Source: Alteriqipengyuania bathyomarina_B
GTDB taxonomy: Bacteria > Pseudomonadota > Alphaproteobacteria > Sphingomonadales > Sphingomonadaceae
Reading direction: 5' to 3'
Assembly (NCBI RefSeq): GCF_038594605.1
Contig: NZ_JBCFZM010000002.1
Span: 372,001 to 436,000 of the forward strand
Length of the DNA stretch: 64,000 bases
The notes beneath the pieces are model-generated. The model made no database searches, was not told the DNA's origin, and was given only the letters and a program-made list of their open reading frames with translations. The first letter of the stretch is position 1, and each line of letters starts with the position of its first letter. Below are positions 1 through 8,776 of the stretch, piece by piece. A program made the position numbers and the translations under genes.

Positions 1-751
1 GCGTTAAATTCGTCCCTAGTTCCTGCCAGTCTTTGCGAGGAACTTGTCCATTCATCTGTTTAATAGCGGTGTTACGCCAGAGCCAAGCGATCATGTCTGC
101 CGCCTGAAGTGGGGGGAATTCACATTTTTCCGCGAAATCATGAGACCGATAGCGATAACGCCGATGGGCGCTTTTATGTACACCAATCATTCGCCCCATC
201 TCTTCGGCGACAGCACTCATATCGACACCATAGAGATCAGTATCTGGCCTAACAATACTTCGAATTCTCTGTTTTGCATCGCCTTGATGTCGATGGCCAG
301 CCTCGAAGAAATACTCTAACTTTCCATTAAAGTTGAAGGCATCTGCCCAGGACCCGCAGAAAACCAATGCATGATTTATAAGTTTAGAATAAGCCTCGCC
401 TGATAGAATTTTCCATTCTATGCCGTCGCGACTCCCTTCATAAACTAAGTCAAAATCCTCTTCGGCCAGACTCACCGCGAACCCAGCCTCTGCATATTTG
501 TAAATATTATAGAGTAGGGATAATTCAGCCTCCAAGCATTCTTTTTTAGACTTCCCTTGAAACTGCCCTCTCTGGTGTGTGCACTCGCTCATGCGAAAAT
601 ATTTCAGTCCGCGCCTGCGCAACTGGATATTCCACCTCTTCGAAAATTCTCTCGCTTTGTTCTTCTTGAAGATTATTCCGCCGATCGAGATACACGGAGA
701 TCCGTCGTGCGTTCCACTTTCGTCAACAAAGACTTGATTAATTGCGACCAA
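1..751 (-). CDS. DUF3800 domain protein, 3' end beyond window
   Basis: An uninterrupted minus-strand frame of 250 codons runs off the left edge, so the C-terminus is missing. The N-terminus reads VFVDESGTHDG and the far part reads PPLQAADMIAWLWRN. These are the two hallmark acidic motifs of DUF3800 (an RNase H-like fold of unknown function). No ATG precedes the VDESG motif. I chose the TTG at 751 because a GAGAG ribosome site lies just upstream; the first ATG, at 592, would remove the first motif. Its lysine- and isoleucine-rich composition and low GC differ from the flagellar locus next door, which suggests horizontal acquisition. DUF3800 genes are common in phage, plasmid and defence contexts. 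Catalysis by the conserved acidic residues is inference. Confidence 0.8.
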   Translation of the reverse strand, partial: MVAINQVFVDESGTHDGSPCISIGGIIFKKNKAREFSKRWNIQLRRRGLKYFRMSECTHQRGQFQGKSKKECLEAELSLLYNIYKYAEAGFAVSLAEEDFDLVYEGSRDGIEWKILSGEAYSKLINHALVFCGSWADAFNFNGKLEYFFEAGHRHQGDAKQRIRSIVRPDTDLYGVDMSAVAEEMGRMIGVHKSAHRRYRYRSHDFAEKCEFPPLQAADMIAWLWRNTAIKQMNGQVPRKDWQELGTNLT

Positions 752-979
752 CGCGCTCTCTTTCAGAAGGATATTTTCGCTGAACAGTTAGCCTATCTCC
801 TTTTCGGCGAGGATGAAAGACGACCTCCTTGTCCGGGTTCGATTTTAAATGAGCGAAGGCCGGTCGCATCAACGCGAAGTCTTCAACGAGAGGTTTAGTG
901 CACCAGATTCGGGCAGACGATGGGGCAAAGACCCCGAGCACTCATAAACGCTTTGCCAGCTTCGCCTCGCCATATGCAA

Positions 980-1009
980 ATGGCCCGCCGCTCGAAAGCG
1001 ACGGGCCAT
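980..1009 (-). terminator. Hairpin after fliC
   Basis: An 8-bp perfect inverted repeat (ATGGCCCG / CGGGCCAT) lies about 30 bases past the flagellin stop codon on the minus strand and is followed by TTTGC. It fits an intrinsic terminator with a short U tract. Confidence 0.65.
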
Positions 1010-1039
1010 CCGCCTTGTTGATGTTGGAAAGCGTGAAAC

Positions 1040-1858
1040 TTAGCGCAGCAGCGAAAGGACGTTCTGCTGGCTCTGGTTGGCCTGCGACAGCATCGCGCTG
1101 GACGCCTGGCTGAGGATCTGCGCCTTTGCCAGCGCGGTCGTTTCGGTCGAGTAGTCGGTGTCTTCGATCCGCGAACGCGCATCGGAGAGGTTGGCGATAT
1201 TGTTGCCGAGGTTGGTGACAGCCGATTCCAGCTGGTTCTGCGAGGCACCCAGGCCGCCACGCGCCGTGTTCACGACGATCAGCTGCGCGTCGACGTTGGC
1301 CATCGCGGTGGTGGCGTTGGCGGCCGTATCCACTGCAAAGGCAGCGCCATACACGCCGGTGAGGTCGCCCAGCGTCAGGTCGACGGTATCGGCGGCGTTC
1401 GCACCGGCCTGGATCGTGACCGTGCCCGCGGTACCGGCGGTGCCGTCGAACAGGTTGCTGCCGTTGAACTCGGTATTGTCGATGATGTTGGTCATCTGCG
1501 TGACGAGCGCGGTGACTTCGGCATTCATGCTGGTGCGGTCATCGGCCGAGTAGGTGCCCGAAGCCGACTGGACGGCCAGCTCGCGAACACGCTGCAGCAT
1601 GTTGGTCACTTCGTTTAGCGCGCCTTCGGCGGTCTGCGCCATCGAGATACCGTCGTTGGCGTTGCGAATGCCCTGGTTCATGCCCTTGATCTGCGAGGTC
1701 ATGGTGTTCGAGATCGCGAGGCCGGCTGCGTCGTCCTTGGCCGAGTTGATGCGCTTGCCGGTCGACAGACGCTCCATGGCAACGCCCAGGGCCTTGTTGG
1801 CCGAAGACGACGCATTGGCCGCCTTCATCGCGCTGATGTTCGTGTTGATAACGCTCAT
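1040..1858 (-). CDS. fliC: Flagellin
   Basis: This is the structural subunit of the flagellar filament. The 272-residue product starts MSVINTNISAMKA and ends in the helical SQANQSQQNVLSLLR tail, the classic D0 helices at both ends. The central part is only about 60-70 residues and rich in Ala, Thr and Gly, so the variable D2/D3 domains are essentially absent, as in many alphaproteobacterial flagellins. An AGGGAGA ribosome site lies upstream of the ATG at 1858. The gene is transcribed away from the sigma-54 activator and the fliE operon. No second flagellin and no flaF/flbT regulator is seen in the window. Confidence 0.97.
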   Translation of the reverse strand: MSVINTNISAMKAANASSSANKALGVAMERLSTGKRINSAKDDAAGLAISNTMTSQIKGMNQGIRNANDGISMAQTAEGALNEVTNMLQRVRELAVQSASGTYSADDRTSMNAEVTALVTQMTNIIDNTEFNGSNLFDGTAGTAGTVTIQAGANAADTVDLTLGDLTGVYGAAFAVDTAANATTAMANVDAQLIVVNTARGGLGASQNQLESAVTNLGNNIANLSDARSRIEDTDYSTETTALAKAQILSQASSAMLSQANQSQQNVLSLLR

Positions 1859-2041
1859 TTCAAAAGTCTCCCTGACGAAAAAACATGACTGCCGTGGGTG
1901 GATCGGTTCGCAGCAGCTGGGACACAGACCGGCATAGGGCTCGGGGAATTAAGGGTTCCGTCCCGATCAATTTGTCGCATGGGTGTTTTTACCCGTGGTA
2001 AATTTGCGGCGACTAAAAGTAACCAAGTTTTGTGCGTCGAC

Positions 2042-2057
2042 CGGCAAAAACGTGCCT
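2042..2057 (-). promoter_or_regulatory. Imperfect sigma-54-like/inverted-repeat element between fliC and its activator
   Basis: On the minus strand the sequence AGGCACGTTTTTGCC resembles the sigma-54 consensus TGGCACG-N4-TTGC, but the spacer is one base too short. The same bases form a GGCA/TGCC inverted repeat. It lies about 185 bases upstream of fliC and just before the activator gene at 2094. It could be a fliC promoter or an activator-binding site; the sequence alone does not decide. Confidence 0.3.
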
Positions 2058-2093
2058 CAACGGGGTAAACCAAAAGGTTAAAACGGGGCGGTC

Positions 2094-3380
2094 ATGATCG
2101 GGGTTAACGAAAGCACGCGCTTTAAACGGCAACATGGTGCCGTCGCATCGAGGCTGACGGGGATTGCCACATCGCTGTTCTTCGATCGGCCTGTGCAGCT
2201 GGTCGACGCAAGCGATCCGAAGAGCAGTCACGAGGGCCGCACCATCGTGGTCGAGCGTGGCGGGGCCGATGCGATCGTCCTCGCCGGCAGGGGCGGCAAG
2301 GTCAGCTACACCGATCCCGCCAGCGAAACGACGATGGCCGCGCTGGTCGCGCTGCTGTGTGCCAATGGCGGGCCTGTTGCCGCGGACCCTGTCTCGCTGG
2401 CAGTCATATCGCTCGCCGACCGGCTCGCCCAGACCGACATTCCCGTGCTGATCCACGGCCCCACCGGGACCGGCAAGGAAGTCCTCTCCAAGTTCATCCA
2501 CCAGCGCAGCGCCCGCGCCGATCAGCCTTTCGTCGCGGTCAACTGCGCCGCGATCCCGGAAACGATGCTCGAAGCGCTGCTGTTCGGTCACGAGAAAGGC
2601 GCCTTCACCGGTGCCAATGCGAACGGCGAAGGTTTCTTCCGCGCTGCCGACGGGGGCACGCTGCTGCTCGACGAAATCGCCGAGATGCCGCTCGCGCTGC
2701 AGGCCAAGCTGCTGCGCGCCTTGCAGGAAGGCGAAGTCATGCCGATCGGTGCCACCAGCCCGATCAAGGTCGATGTGCGGGTGATCGCCTGCGCCAACCG
2801 CGATCTGCCCGCCGAAGTCGCTGCCGGGCGCTTCCGCGAAGACCTTTTCTATCGGCTCAACGTCTTTCCGATGACGCTCAACCCACTCGCCGAGCGGCCG
2901 GGCGACATCGCCCCGCTCGCTTTTGCGATGATCCTGCGCCACAGCAACAAGGGCGAAACAGTTCCCTGGCTTTCGGAAGCCGCGCTCGCCGTACTGCGCA
3001 GCCACAAGTGGCCGGGCAACGTCCGCGAACTCGAAAACGTGATCCGCCGCGCGCTGCTGTTGGCGCAGGGGAGGAACGCGATTGGCACCGAACACATCGT
3101 GTTCGATACCCCGGTCCGCTCGGTCGCTGCGCAGGAACGCGGCCCGGCACCCGTCGAACCACCAGTCCATCAAGGGGTCTACGAGGTCAAGCCGAGCGGC
3201 GCGCGCAGGCTTTCCAAGATCGTCCGCGAATCCGAAGCGAACGCGATCATGCAGACGCTCGACGCCTGCAACGGACGCCGCGCCGAAGCCGCCAAGCAAT
3301 TGGGCATCAGCGAGCGCACGCTGCGCTATCGCCTCGCGTCTTTCCGTGAAGCCGGCATTGCGATGGGAGCCGCAGGATGA
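2094..3380 (+). CDS. Sigma-54-dependent activator (flagellar, FleQ/FlbD-like)
   Basis: A 428-residue enhancer-binding protein that activates sigma-54 RNA polymerase. The AAA+ domain shows Walker A GPTGTGKE (122-129), the sigma-54-contacting GAFTGA (169-174) and Walker B LLLDEI (190-195). A Fis-type helix-turn-helix lies near 385-412. The first 100 residues are not a recognisable phospho-receiver, so control by phosphorylation is not evident. The stop overlaps the fliE start (ATGA), so it heads the flagellar operon. By context it should drive sigma-54 flagellar promoters, for example the candidate before fliK. FleQ versus FlbD naming cannot be settled here. Confidence 0.92.
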   Translation: MIGVNESTRFKRQHGAVASRLTGIATSLFFDRPVQLVDASDPKSSHEGRTIVVERGGADAIVLAGRGGKVSYTDPASETTMAALVALLCANGGPVAADPVSLAVISLADRLAQTDIPVLIHGPTGTGKEVLSKFIHQRSARADQPFVAVNCAAIPETMLEALLFGHEKGAFTGANANGEGFFRAADGGTLLLDEIAEMPLALQAKLLRALQEGEVMPIGATSPIKVDVRVIACANRDLPAEVAAGRFREDLFYRLNVFPMTLNPLAERPGDIAPLAFAMILRHSNKGETVPWLSEAALAVLRSHKWPGNVRELENVIRRALLLAQGRNAIGTEHIVFDTPVRSVAAQERGPAPVEPPVHQGVYEVKPSGARRLSKIVRESEANAIMQTLDACNGRRAEAAKQLGISERTLRYRLASFREAGIAMGAAG

Positions 3381-3745
3381 ACCCGGTTTCGGCAAGCGGC
3401 AGCGGGGGCGCCATCAATCAGGTGATGGCGCTGCGCCAGCAGATCATCGATCGCTCCAGCGTCTTGCAAGAGCTGCATCAGGACAAGACGGCGGCACCGA
3501 CCGCGGCCGAACCCGCACAGGACAGCGGCGGCTTTGCCGATTCGCTGCGCAGTGCCCTCGACGGCGTCAACGCCGCGCAGCAAAAGTCGGGCGAGATTAC
3601 CGCCGCCTACGAGCGCGGCGAAGTTACCGATATCGCCAAGGTCATGCTCGCCCGCCAGGAATCGAGTGTCGCCTTCGAGGCAACCCTGCAGGTGCGCAAC
3701 AAGTTGCTCAGCGCCTATCAGGAAATCATGCGGATGGGGGTCTGA
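3377..3745 (+). CDS. fliE: Flagellar hook-basal body protein FliE
   Basis: FliE is the small adaptor between the MS ring and the rod. The 122-residue product carries the family's C-terminal helix pattern (DIAKVMLARQESSVAFEATL, then QVRNKLLSAYQEIMRM). It overlaps the activator gene by 4 bases and precedes fliF by 3 bases, which supports translational coupling. Confidence 0.95.
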   Translation: MNPVSASGSGGAINQVMALRQQIIDRSSVLQELHQDKTAAPTAAEPAQDSGGFADSLRSALDGVNAAQQKSGEITAAYERGEVTDIAKVMLARQESSVAFEATLQVRNKLLSAYQEIMRMGV

Positions 3746-3748
3746 TAG

Positions 3749-5401
3749 ATGGCGGGTCTCGTACCAGCTAACGCCGCGCCGCAAGGGGCGGGTCCTTCGC
3801 AGGGCTCGATCCTCCAGCCGCTCTCCACGGGGGGCGGCAGCATGGGCGAACGCGCGCGCAGTTTCGCCGCGCAGCCGATGGTCAAAAAAGTGCTGCCCTG
3901 GTTCGTCGGCATGGCGGGTCTGGGCATCGCCGCGTTGCTGTGGGCGAGCCTCGCCCCCGGCCCGCAGCGGGTGCTCTATTCCTCGCTCGACGATGCGAGC
4001 CGCGCATCGGTGGTCGCCTCGCTCGAACAGGCGGGGATCGGCTATCAGATCAACAACAATACCGGCTCGCTGACCGTGAGCGAGGGCGATCTCTATCGCG
4101 CGCGCATGCTGGTCGCATCCGATGGCGCGGTCGCCGCGCCCGAGACCGGAGCGGACATGATCGCCAACCTGCCGCTGGGTGCCAGCCGCACGCTGGAAGG
4201 CGACCGATTGCGCGCCGCGCAGGAGCGCGAGCTGATGCTGACGATCCAGGAGATCGACGGCGTCGAAGGCGTGCGCGTGCATGTCGCCAAGGCCGAACGT
4301 TCGGTCTTCGTGCGCGACGATGTCGCGCCGTCCGCCTCGATCATGGTGCGCATGGCCAAAGGCCGCCAGCTGGCCGACAGCCAGGTCTCCGCGATCGTCA
4401 ATCTGGTCGCAGGTTCGGTTCCCGGCCTGTCGGTCGATGCGGTCCGGGTGGTCGATCAGCATGGCAAGCTGCTGACCGACAAGCGCGAGGGCGCGAATAA
4501 CGCCCGGCTCGATCTGCAATCGCAGATGGAAGCGAAGCTGACCGCGCAGGTCGATCAGCTGCTCAGCCCGATGATCGGTGCGCAGGCCTTTTCGAGCCAG
4601 GTGCAGGTCGAGCTGGACATGAACGAGGTCACCTCGGCGCGCGAAAGCTACGACAAGGATGGCGTGGTCCGCCGCGAGACGACGCAGGAAACGCAGATGC
4701 CGCAATCGCAGGCCGGCGGCGTTCCCGGTGCCACCGCGAACATGCCGCCCGCCGATCCGCAGCTGCGCGAAGGCGCGCCGCGCGATACCCCGCCCGCCGA
4801 GGCGCAACAGGGCCCGACCGACACTTCCGCCACGCGGACTTACGAACTGGGCCGCGAGGTTTCGGTCTCCAACCTGACGCCGGGCGCGCTCAAGCACCTC
4901 TCCGTCGCGGTGGCGATCGACCAGAACGCGCTCGAAAACGCGAGCGCCGCCGATATCAAGAAGATCGAGGATCTGGTGTCGGCCGCAGTCGGCGCGCGCG
5001 CGGATCGTGGTGACATCGTGACGGTGATGACCCGCCCCTTTACCGAGGTGACCATGGAAGAGCCGCCGTTCTACGAGACGAGCTGGTTCGCGATGGTCGT
5101 GCGCAACGTCGTCGCGCTGCTCGCCGTGCTGCTGGTGCTGATGCTGGCGGTGCGTCCCGCACTCAAGATGCTGCGCAACAAAGGAAGCAAGGCAGACAGG
5201 TCCGGCGAAGCCAGCCAGGCCGCCGCCGGCACGCCGCAGATCGGGCCGCCGGGTGGCGAGTTCGACCGCGAAAGCCTCGATGCCCAGATCCAGCTCGCGC
5301 AGCGGATCGCGCACGAAAAACCCGATGATGCGGTGCAGGCGCTGCGCCGTATGCTGGCCGAGCCCGCACCGGCGGCCATGGCAGAGGGGGCCGCACGATG
5401 A
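3749..5401 (+). CDS. fliF: Flagellar MS-ring protein FliF
   Basis: This inner-membrane ring protein is the base of the flagellar motor and houses the export gate. The 550-residue product has one membrane segment near residues 47-65 and a second near 445-465, with the YscJ/FliF ring-building domains between them. A Pro/Gln-rich linker lies in the middle (around 310-350). The C-terminal cytoplasmic tail, which contacts FliG, ends QALRRMLAEPAPAAMAEGAAR. The stop overlaps the fliG start (ATGA). Confidence 0.97.
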   Translation: MAGLVPANAAPQGAGPSQGSILQPLSTGGGSMGERARSFAAQPMVKKVLPWFVGMAGLGIAALLWASLAPGPQRVLYSSLDDASRASVVASLEQAGIGYQINNNTGSLTVSEGDLYRARMLVASDGAVAAPETGADMIANLPLGASRTLEGDRLRAAQERELMLTIQEIDGVEGVRVHVAKAERSVFVRDDVAPSASIMVRMAKGRQLADSQVSAIVNLVAGSVPGLSVDAVRVVDQHGKLLTDKREGANNARLDLQSQMEAKLTAQVDQLLSPMIGAQAFSSQVQVELDMNEVTSARESYDKDGVVRRETTQETQMPQSQAGGVPGATANMPPADPQLREGAPRDTPPAEAQQGPTDTSATRTYELGREVSVSNLTPGALKHLSVAVAIDQNALENASAADIKKIEDLVSAAVGARADRGDIVTVMTRPFTEVTMEEPPFYETSWFAMVVRNVVALLAVLLVLMLAVRPALKMLRNKGSKADRSGEASQAAAGTPQIGPPGGEFDRESLDAQIQLAQRIAHEKPDDAVQALRRMLAEPAPAAMAEGAAR

Positions 5402-6417
5402 GCGATATTGCCGCCGAACCGGCCAGCGGGATCGACCGCGCCGCGATCATGGTCATGCTCATGAGCGAGGAGGACGCGACCGGCATCCTCTCGCAGCTCG
5501 AACCCAACGAACTGCGCCAGCTCGCCGCGCGCATGTGCACGATCGGCGAAATCGAACCGAGGTCGATCTCCGAAGCGATATCCGGCTTCTCGCGCTCGAT
5601 AGACAATGGCGCCATCTCCTCCCACGGGCGGATCGATAGCGTCAAACGGATGCTGACCAGCGCGGTCGGCGACATGAAGGCGGACAGCCTGATCCGGCAG
5701 GTCGCACCCGACCGCAAGGAAGAGCCCTCGCCCACGCTCGCCGTGTTGCGCTGGCTCGACCCCGAAGTGATCGCGGAAATGCTCGCCGAAGAGCACCCGC
5801 AGGCGATCGCCGTGCTGCTGCTCCAGCTCGACTCCGATACCGCTGCCGCCGCGCTCGCCGCGCTGCCGCGCGAATTGCACACGCCGGTCCTGCATCGGGT
5901 GGCCAAGCTCGGTCCGGTTTCTCGGCAGGCCATCGCCATCCTGGAAGAGACGGTGGAGGGCATGATCGCCAAGCGCCACGGTTCGGTCCCGCTCACCATG
6001 GGCGGCGTCAAGGAAGCGGCGGAGATCATCAATCGCGCGCATCGCAGCGTGGAACGGGAAGTCATGCCCAAGATCGGCAAGATCGACCAGCTGCTGCACC
6101 AGCAACTCGAATTCGAGATGTTCAAGTTCGAGCATCTCTACACCCTCGATACCAGGCAGATCGGCATTCTGCTGCGCGACGTGGAAAGCGAAACGCTGAT
6201 CAACTCGCTGCGCGGCCTGCCCGAAGACGAGCGCGAGATCTTCTATTCGGCGATGTCGGTGCGCGCCGCGGATGGCCTGCGCGACGAGATCGAGACGATG
6301 GGCCGGATCAAGCGCGCCGAGGTCGATTCGGCCCAGCGCGAGGTGATCGCGGTCGCCAAGCGGCTGATTGCCGATGGCGAACTGATCATGGGCGATGCCG
6401 ACGATGACTATGTATAG
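5398..6417 (+). CDS. fliG: Flagellar motor switch protein FliG
   Basis: FliG is the C-ring component that receives torque from the stator. The 339-residue product includes the family motif EEHPQAIAVLLLQLD in the middle domain and the C-terminal charged-residue domain around DLRG-type GLPEDEREIFYSAMS. Length is typical. Its 3' end overlaps fliH by 23 bases. Confidence 0.97.
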   Translation: MSDIAAEPASGIDRAAIMVMLMSEEDATGILSQLEPNELRQLAARMCTIGEIEPRSISEAISGFSRSIDNGAISSHGRIDSVKRMLTSAVGDMKADSLIRQVAPDRKEEPSPTLAVLRWLDPEVIAEMLAEEHPQAIAVLLLQLDSDTAAAALAALPRELHTPVLHRVAKLGPVSRQAIAILEETVEGMIAKRHGSVPLTMGGVKEAAEIINRAHRSVEREVMPKIGKIDQLLHQQLEFEMFKFEHLYTLDTRQIGILLRDVESETLINSLRGLPEDEREIFYSAMSVRAADGLRDEIETMGRIKRAEVDSAQREVIAVAKRLIADGELIMGDADDDYV

Positions 6418-6985
6418 GCTGCCCGTCAGCGAATTGCGCACACGGCGCGGGTTCACGCCCAATGCCGCCTATCATGCCGCTTGCGTTCCTACCGAAAGGG
6501 GCAGTGCGCACGACGAAGATACGGTGGCGGACGCTTTTGCGCGCGGACGCGAGGAAGGCCGGGCCGAAGCAATGCAGGAAATCGCCGCCCAGCGCGCCGA
6601 GGAAGACGCCGCGCGCGCGGCGATCACCCTCGCCTTCGCGAAGTTCGACGAAGACAGCGCCAGGGCGCTGCGCGAACGCCTGCGCGAAACCGTGATCGCG
6701 CTGTGCGAGGATGCGGTGCTGCCGCTCGCCCTCAATACCGAAGGGCTCGCGCGCCGCGTGGAAGCGGCCGCCGCGCTGCTCCAGCGCAAGACCGACGAAC
6801 GCGTGATCCGCCTGCATCCGAGCGACCATGCGCTGGTCCTGCCGCTGATCGACGAGACGCTGACCCTGGTGGCCGACCCCACGATCGAGCGGGGCGGCCT
6901 GCGGATCGATACCGACGATGGCGGGGTGGAAGACGGTCCGGGCCAGTGGCGCCAGGCGATCGCCGAAGCGCTCGCCGCCTGTTGA
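6395..6985 (+). CDS. fliH: Flagellar export ATPase regulator FliH
   Basis: FliH is the stator-like partner that holds the FliI ATPase at the export gate. The 196-residue product has an Ala/Glu-rich amphipathic N-terminal helix (residues ~40-75) and the conserved C-terminal domain (VIRLHPSDHALV and a final IDTDDGGVEDG). The ATG at 6395 overlaps fliG by 23 bases; ATGs at 6404 and 6410 are also possible. Identification rests on position and domain pattern. Confidence 0.85.
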   Translation: MPTMTMYRLPVSELRTRRGFTPNAAYHAACVPTERGSAHDEDTVADAFARGREEGRAEAMQEIAAQRAEEDAARAAITLAFAKFDEDSARALRERLRETVIALCEDAVLPLALNTEGLARRVEAAAALLQRKTDERVIRLHPSDHALVLPLIDETLTLVADPTIERGGLRIDTDDGGVEDGPGQWRQAIAEALAAC

Positions 6986-6995
6986 GGGCCCCGCC

Positions 6996-8327
6996 GTGCT
7001 GAACCTCCTCGACGAAACACTTGCTGGCTTCTCGGGCGGATCGGTCGATCTCGCGCCGCGTCGCTTCGGCCGCGTGGTCGCCTGCGATGGCGGCCTGATC
7101 GAAGTTAGCGGCCTCGGGGTCCCGATCGGAACCGTCTGCTCGATCACCCATGGCGGCGGGCAGCAACACCTCGCCGAAGCGATCGGCTTTCGCAACGGCC
7201 ACACGATCATGATGATGCTGGGCGACACCGTGCTGCTGCGCCCCGGAGCGATGGTGCGGCCCGAGGGGAAGCCCGGCATGCTGACCGTCGGGTCCGAATA
7301 TCTGGGCCGTGCGGTCGATGCCTCGGGCCAGCCGATCGACGGCGGCGGGCCGGTCAATGCAACACGCGAATGGCCCGCAGGCGGGTGGCGCACCGGCGCG
7401 CTCGACCGGGCCAGCGTAACCCAGCCGTTCGACACCGGCATCCGTTCGATGAACGCGCTGACCACGCTCGGCATCGGGCAGCGCGTGGGCATCATGGCGG
7501 GATCGGGCGTCGGCAAATCGGTGCTGATGGATATGATCGTCGCCGGAGCGCAGGCGGACGCCATCGTTGTCGGCCTGATCGGGGAGCGTGCGCGCGAAGT
7601 ATCCGATTTCGTCTCCCGCCACATGGGGGGCCCGGCGGGCGAGCGGACCGCCATCATCGCGGTGCCCGCCGATCATGCCGCGAACCTGCGCCTGCGTGGC
7701 GCGATGCTGGCGACCTCGATTGCCGAGGAACTGCGCAGCCAGGGCAAGAAGGTGCTCCTGATCCTCGACAGCCTGACCCGCGTGGCCCACGCCGCGCGCG
7801 AGATCGGCATGCTGCTGGGCGAACCGGGGGCTGCCCGCGGCTATCCGCCCTCGGCGCTGTCGACCATCACCAAACTGATCGAGCGCGCGGGCAACTCCGC
7901 GCAAAGCGGCGGGGCGATCACCGGGATCTATACCGTGCTCGCCGATGGCGACGACCAGAACGATCCGGTCGTCGATACCGCCCGCTCGATCCTCGACGGA
8001 CATATCGTGCTCTCGCGCGACATCGCGCAGCGCGGCCGCTATCCGGCGGTCGATGTCGGCCAGTCGCTCAGCCGCGTGATGAACGATATCGTGCCGCCCG
8101 CGCATATCCTCGCCGCGCGCAGGTTCCGCGCATTGAACGCGACCTACGAGGAGAATCGCGACCTCGTGCTGATGGGCGCCTACCGCCCGGGGCAGGATGC
8201 CGCGCTCGACAAGGCGATTGCCATGCACCAGGCGATGTCGGCGTTTCTGGGCCAGGACAAGCAGGAGCATGTCGGGCTGTTCGAGGCGGCAGGCGCCCTT
8301 CAGGAACTGATGGCCGATGACGAGTGA
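6996..8327 (+). CDS. fliI: Flagellum-specific ATPase FliI
   Basis: The ATPase of the type III flagellar export apparatus, related to the F1-beta subunit. Walker A GSGVGKS lies near residue 170, followed by conserved GLIGERAREVSDF and the nucleotide-binding-face motif SLTRVAHAAREIGMLLGEP. I chose the GTG at 6996 (443 residues, MLNLLDE) because it follows the fliH stop by 10 bases with a GAGGG site. Upstream in-frame starts would overlap fliH by up to 68 bases with unrelated residues. The gene overlaps fliJ by 11 bases. Confidence 0.95.
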   Translation: MLNLLDETLAGFSGGSVDLAPRRFGRVVACDGGLIEVSGLGVPIGTVCSITHGGGQQHLAEAIGFRNGHTIMMMLGDTVLLRPGAMVRPEGKPGMLTVGSEYLGRAVDASGQPIDGGGPVNATREWPAGGWRTGALDRASVTQPFDTGIRSMNALTTLGIGQRVGIMAGSGVGKSVLMDMIVAGAQADAIVVGLIGERAREVSDFVSRHMGGPAGERTAIIAVPADHAANLRLRGAMLATSIAEELRSQGKKVLLILDSLTRVAHAAREIGMLLGEPGAARGYPPSALSTITKLIERAGNSAQSGGAITGIYTVLADGDDQNDPVVDTARSILDGHIVLSRDIAQRGRYPAVDVGQSLSRVMNDIVPPAHILAARRFRALNATYEENRDLVLMGAYRPGQDAALDKAIAMHQAMSAFLGQDKQEHVGLFEAAGALQELMADDE

Positions 8328-8703
8328 GCAGCGGCGGCTCAAACGGACCCGCCTGATCGAACGTGTGCGCACGGTCGAACAGCGCGAATCCGCGCTCGCT
8401 GCCGCACAGGCAGAGGTGCAGCGTGCGCGGCTCGACGCGGTATCGGCCAAGACCCGCTCGCTCGCCGCCCATTACGCGTCGCTCAGCAATGCGACCGATG
8501 CGCAAAGCCTGCGCCGCAGCGGTGCGATGAGCAGCCATCTGCGCGATCTCAGCCACATGGCAGAGCGCCATGCGCGCGACGCACGCGACCAGTCCGAAGC
8601 TTCGATGGCGGCGCTCGCCCAGACCGAGCGGCGGCGCAAGCGGGCGGAGGAGGACTATCGCGAAGCGGCGACCTGCCTGCGCGAGAAACTCGCCAAAAGC
8701 TGA
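8317..8703 (+). CDS. fliJ: Flagellar export protein FliJ
   Basis: A 128-residue, almost entirely charged helical (coiled-coil) protein that overlaps the end of fliI. FliJ is the gamma-subunit-like stalk of the export ATPase. The family is poorly conserved in sequence, so identification rests on position, size and coiled-coil composition (RLIERVRTVEQRESALAAAQ). Confidence 0.8.
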   Translation: MTSEQRRLKRTRLIERVRTVEQRESALAAAQAEVQRARLDAVSAKTRSLAAHYASLSNATDAQSLRRSGAMSSHLRDLSHMAERHARDARDQSEASMAALAQTERRRKRAEEDYREAATCLREKLAKS

Positions 8704-8728
8704 GCGTCAGTGCCTCGCCAACTCCGCT

Positions 8729-8744
8729 TGGCACATATCTTGAA
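8729..8744 (+). promoter_or_regulatory. Candidate sigma-54 promoter for fliK
   Basis: TGGCACATATCTTGAA matches the sigma-54 consensus TGGCACR-N4-TTGCW with correct GG-to-G spacing. The only deviation is A in place of the final C of the -12 element. Transcription would start near 8755, fitting the ribosome site and ATG at 8777. It sits in a 60-base gap in an otherwise tightly packed operon that begins with a sigma-54 activator. Confidence 0.55.
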
Positions 8745-8776
8745 TAGCCCTCTTCGATCAATCGATGGGGCCTTAC

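Noticed and set aside
44..898. Plus-strand frames at 44-319 and 557-898
   Set aside because: They lie opposite the continuous DUF3800 frame, which has two family motifs; they show no family resemblance or ribosome sites.
738..1260. Short frames between DUF3800 and fliC
   Set aside because: Arg/Ser-rich composition, overlap with the terminator and with fliC, no start signals.
1919..1935. GG-N10-GC spacing resembling sigma-54 upstream of the activator
   Set aside because: Only the two dinucleotides match; the TTGC half is absent and it is 160 bases from the gene.
3326..6462. Long minus-strand frames of more than 400 codons across fliE-fliG
   Set aside because: Arg/His/Gly-rich shadow frames common in GC-rich coding DNA; the opposite strand encodes clear flagellar proteins with tight overlaps.
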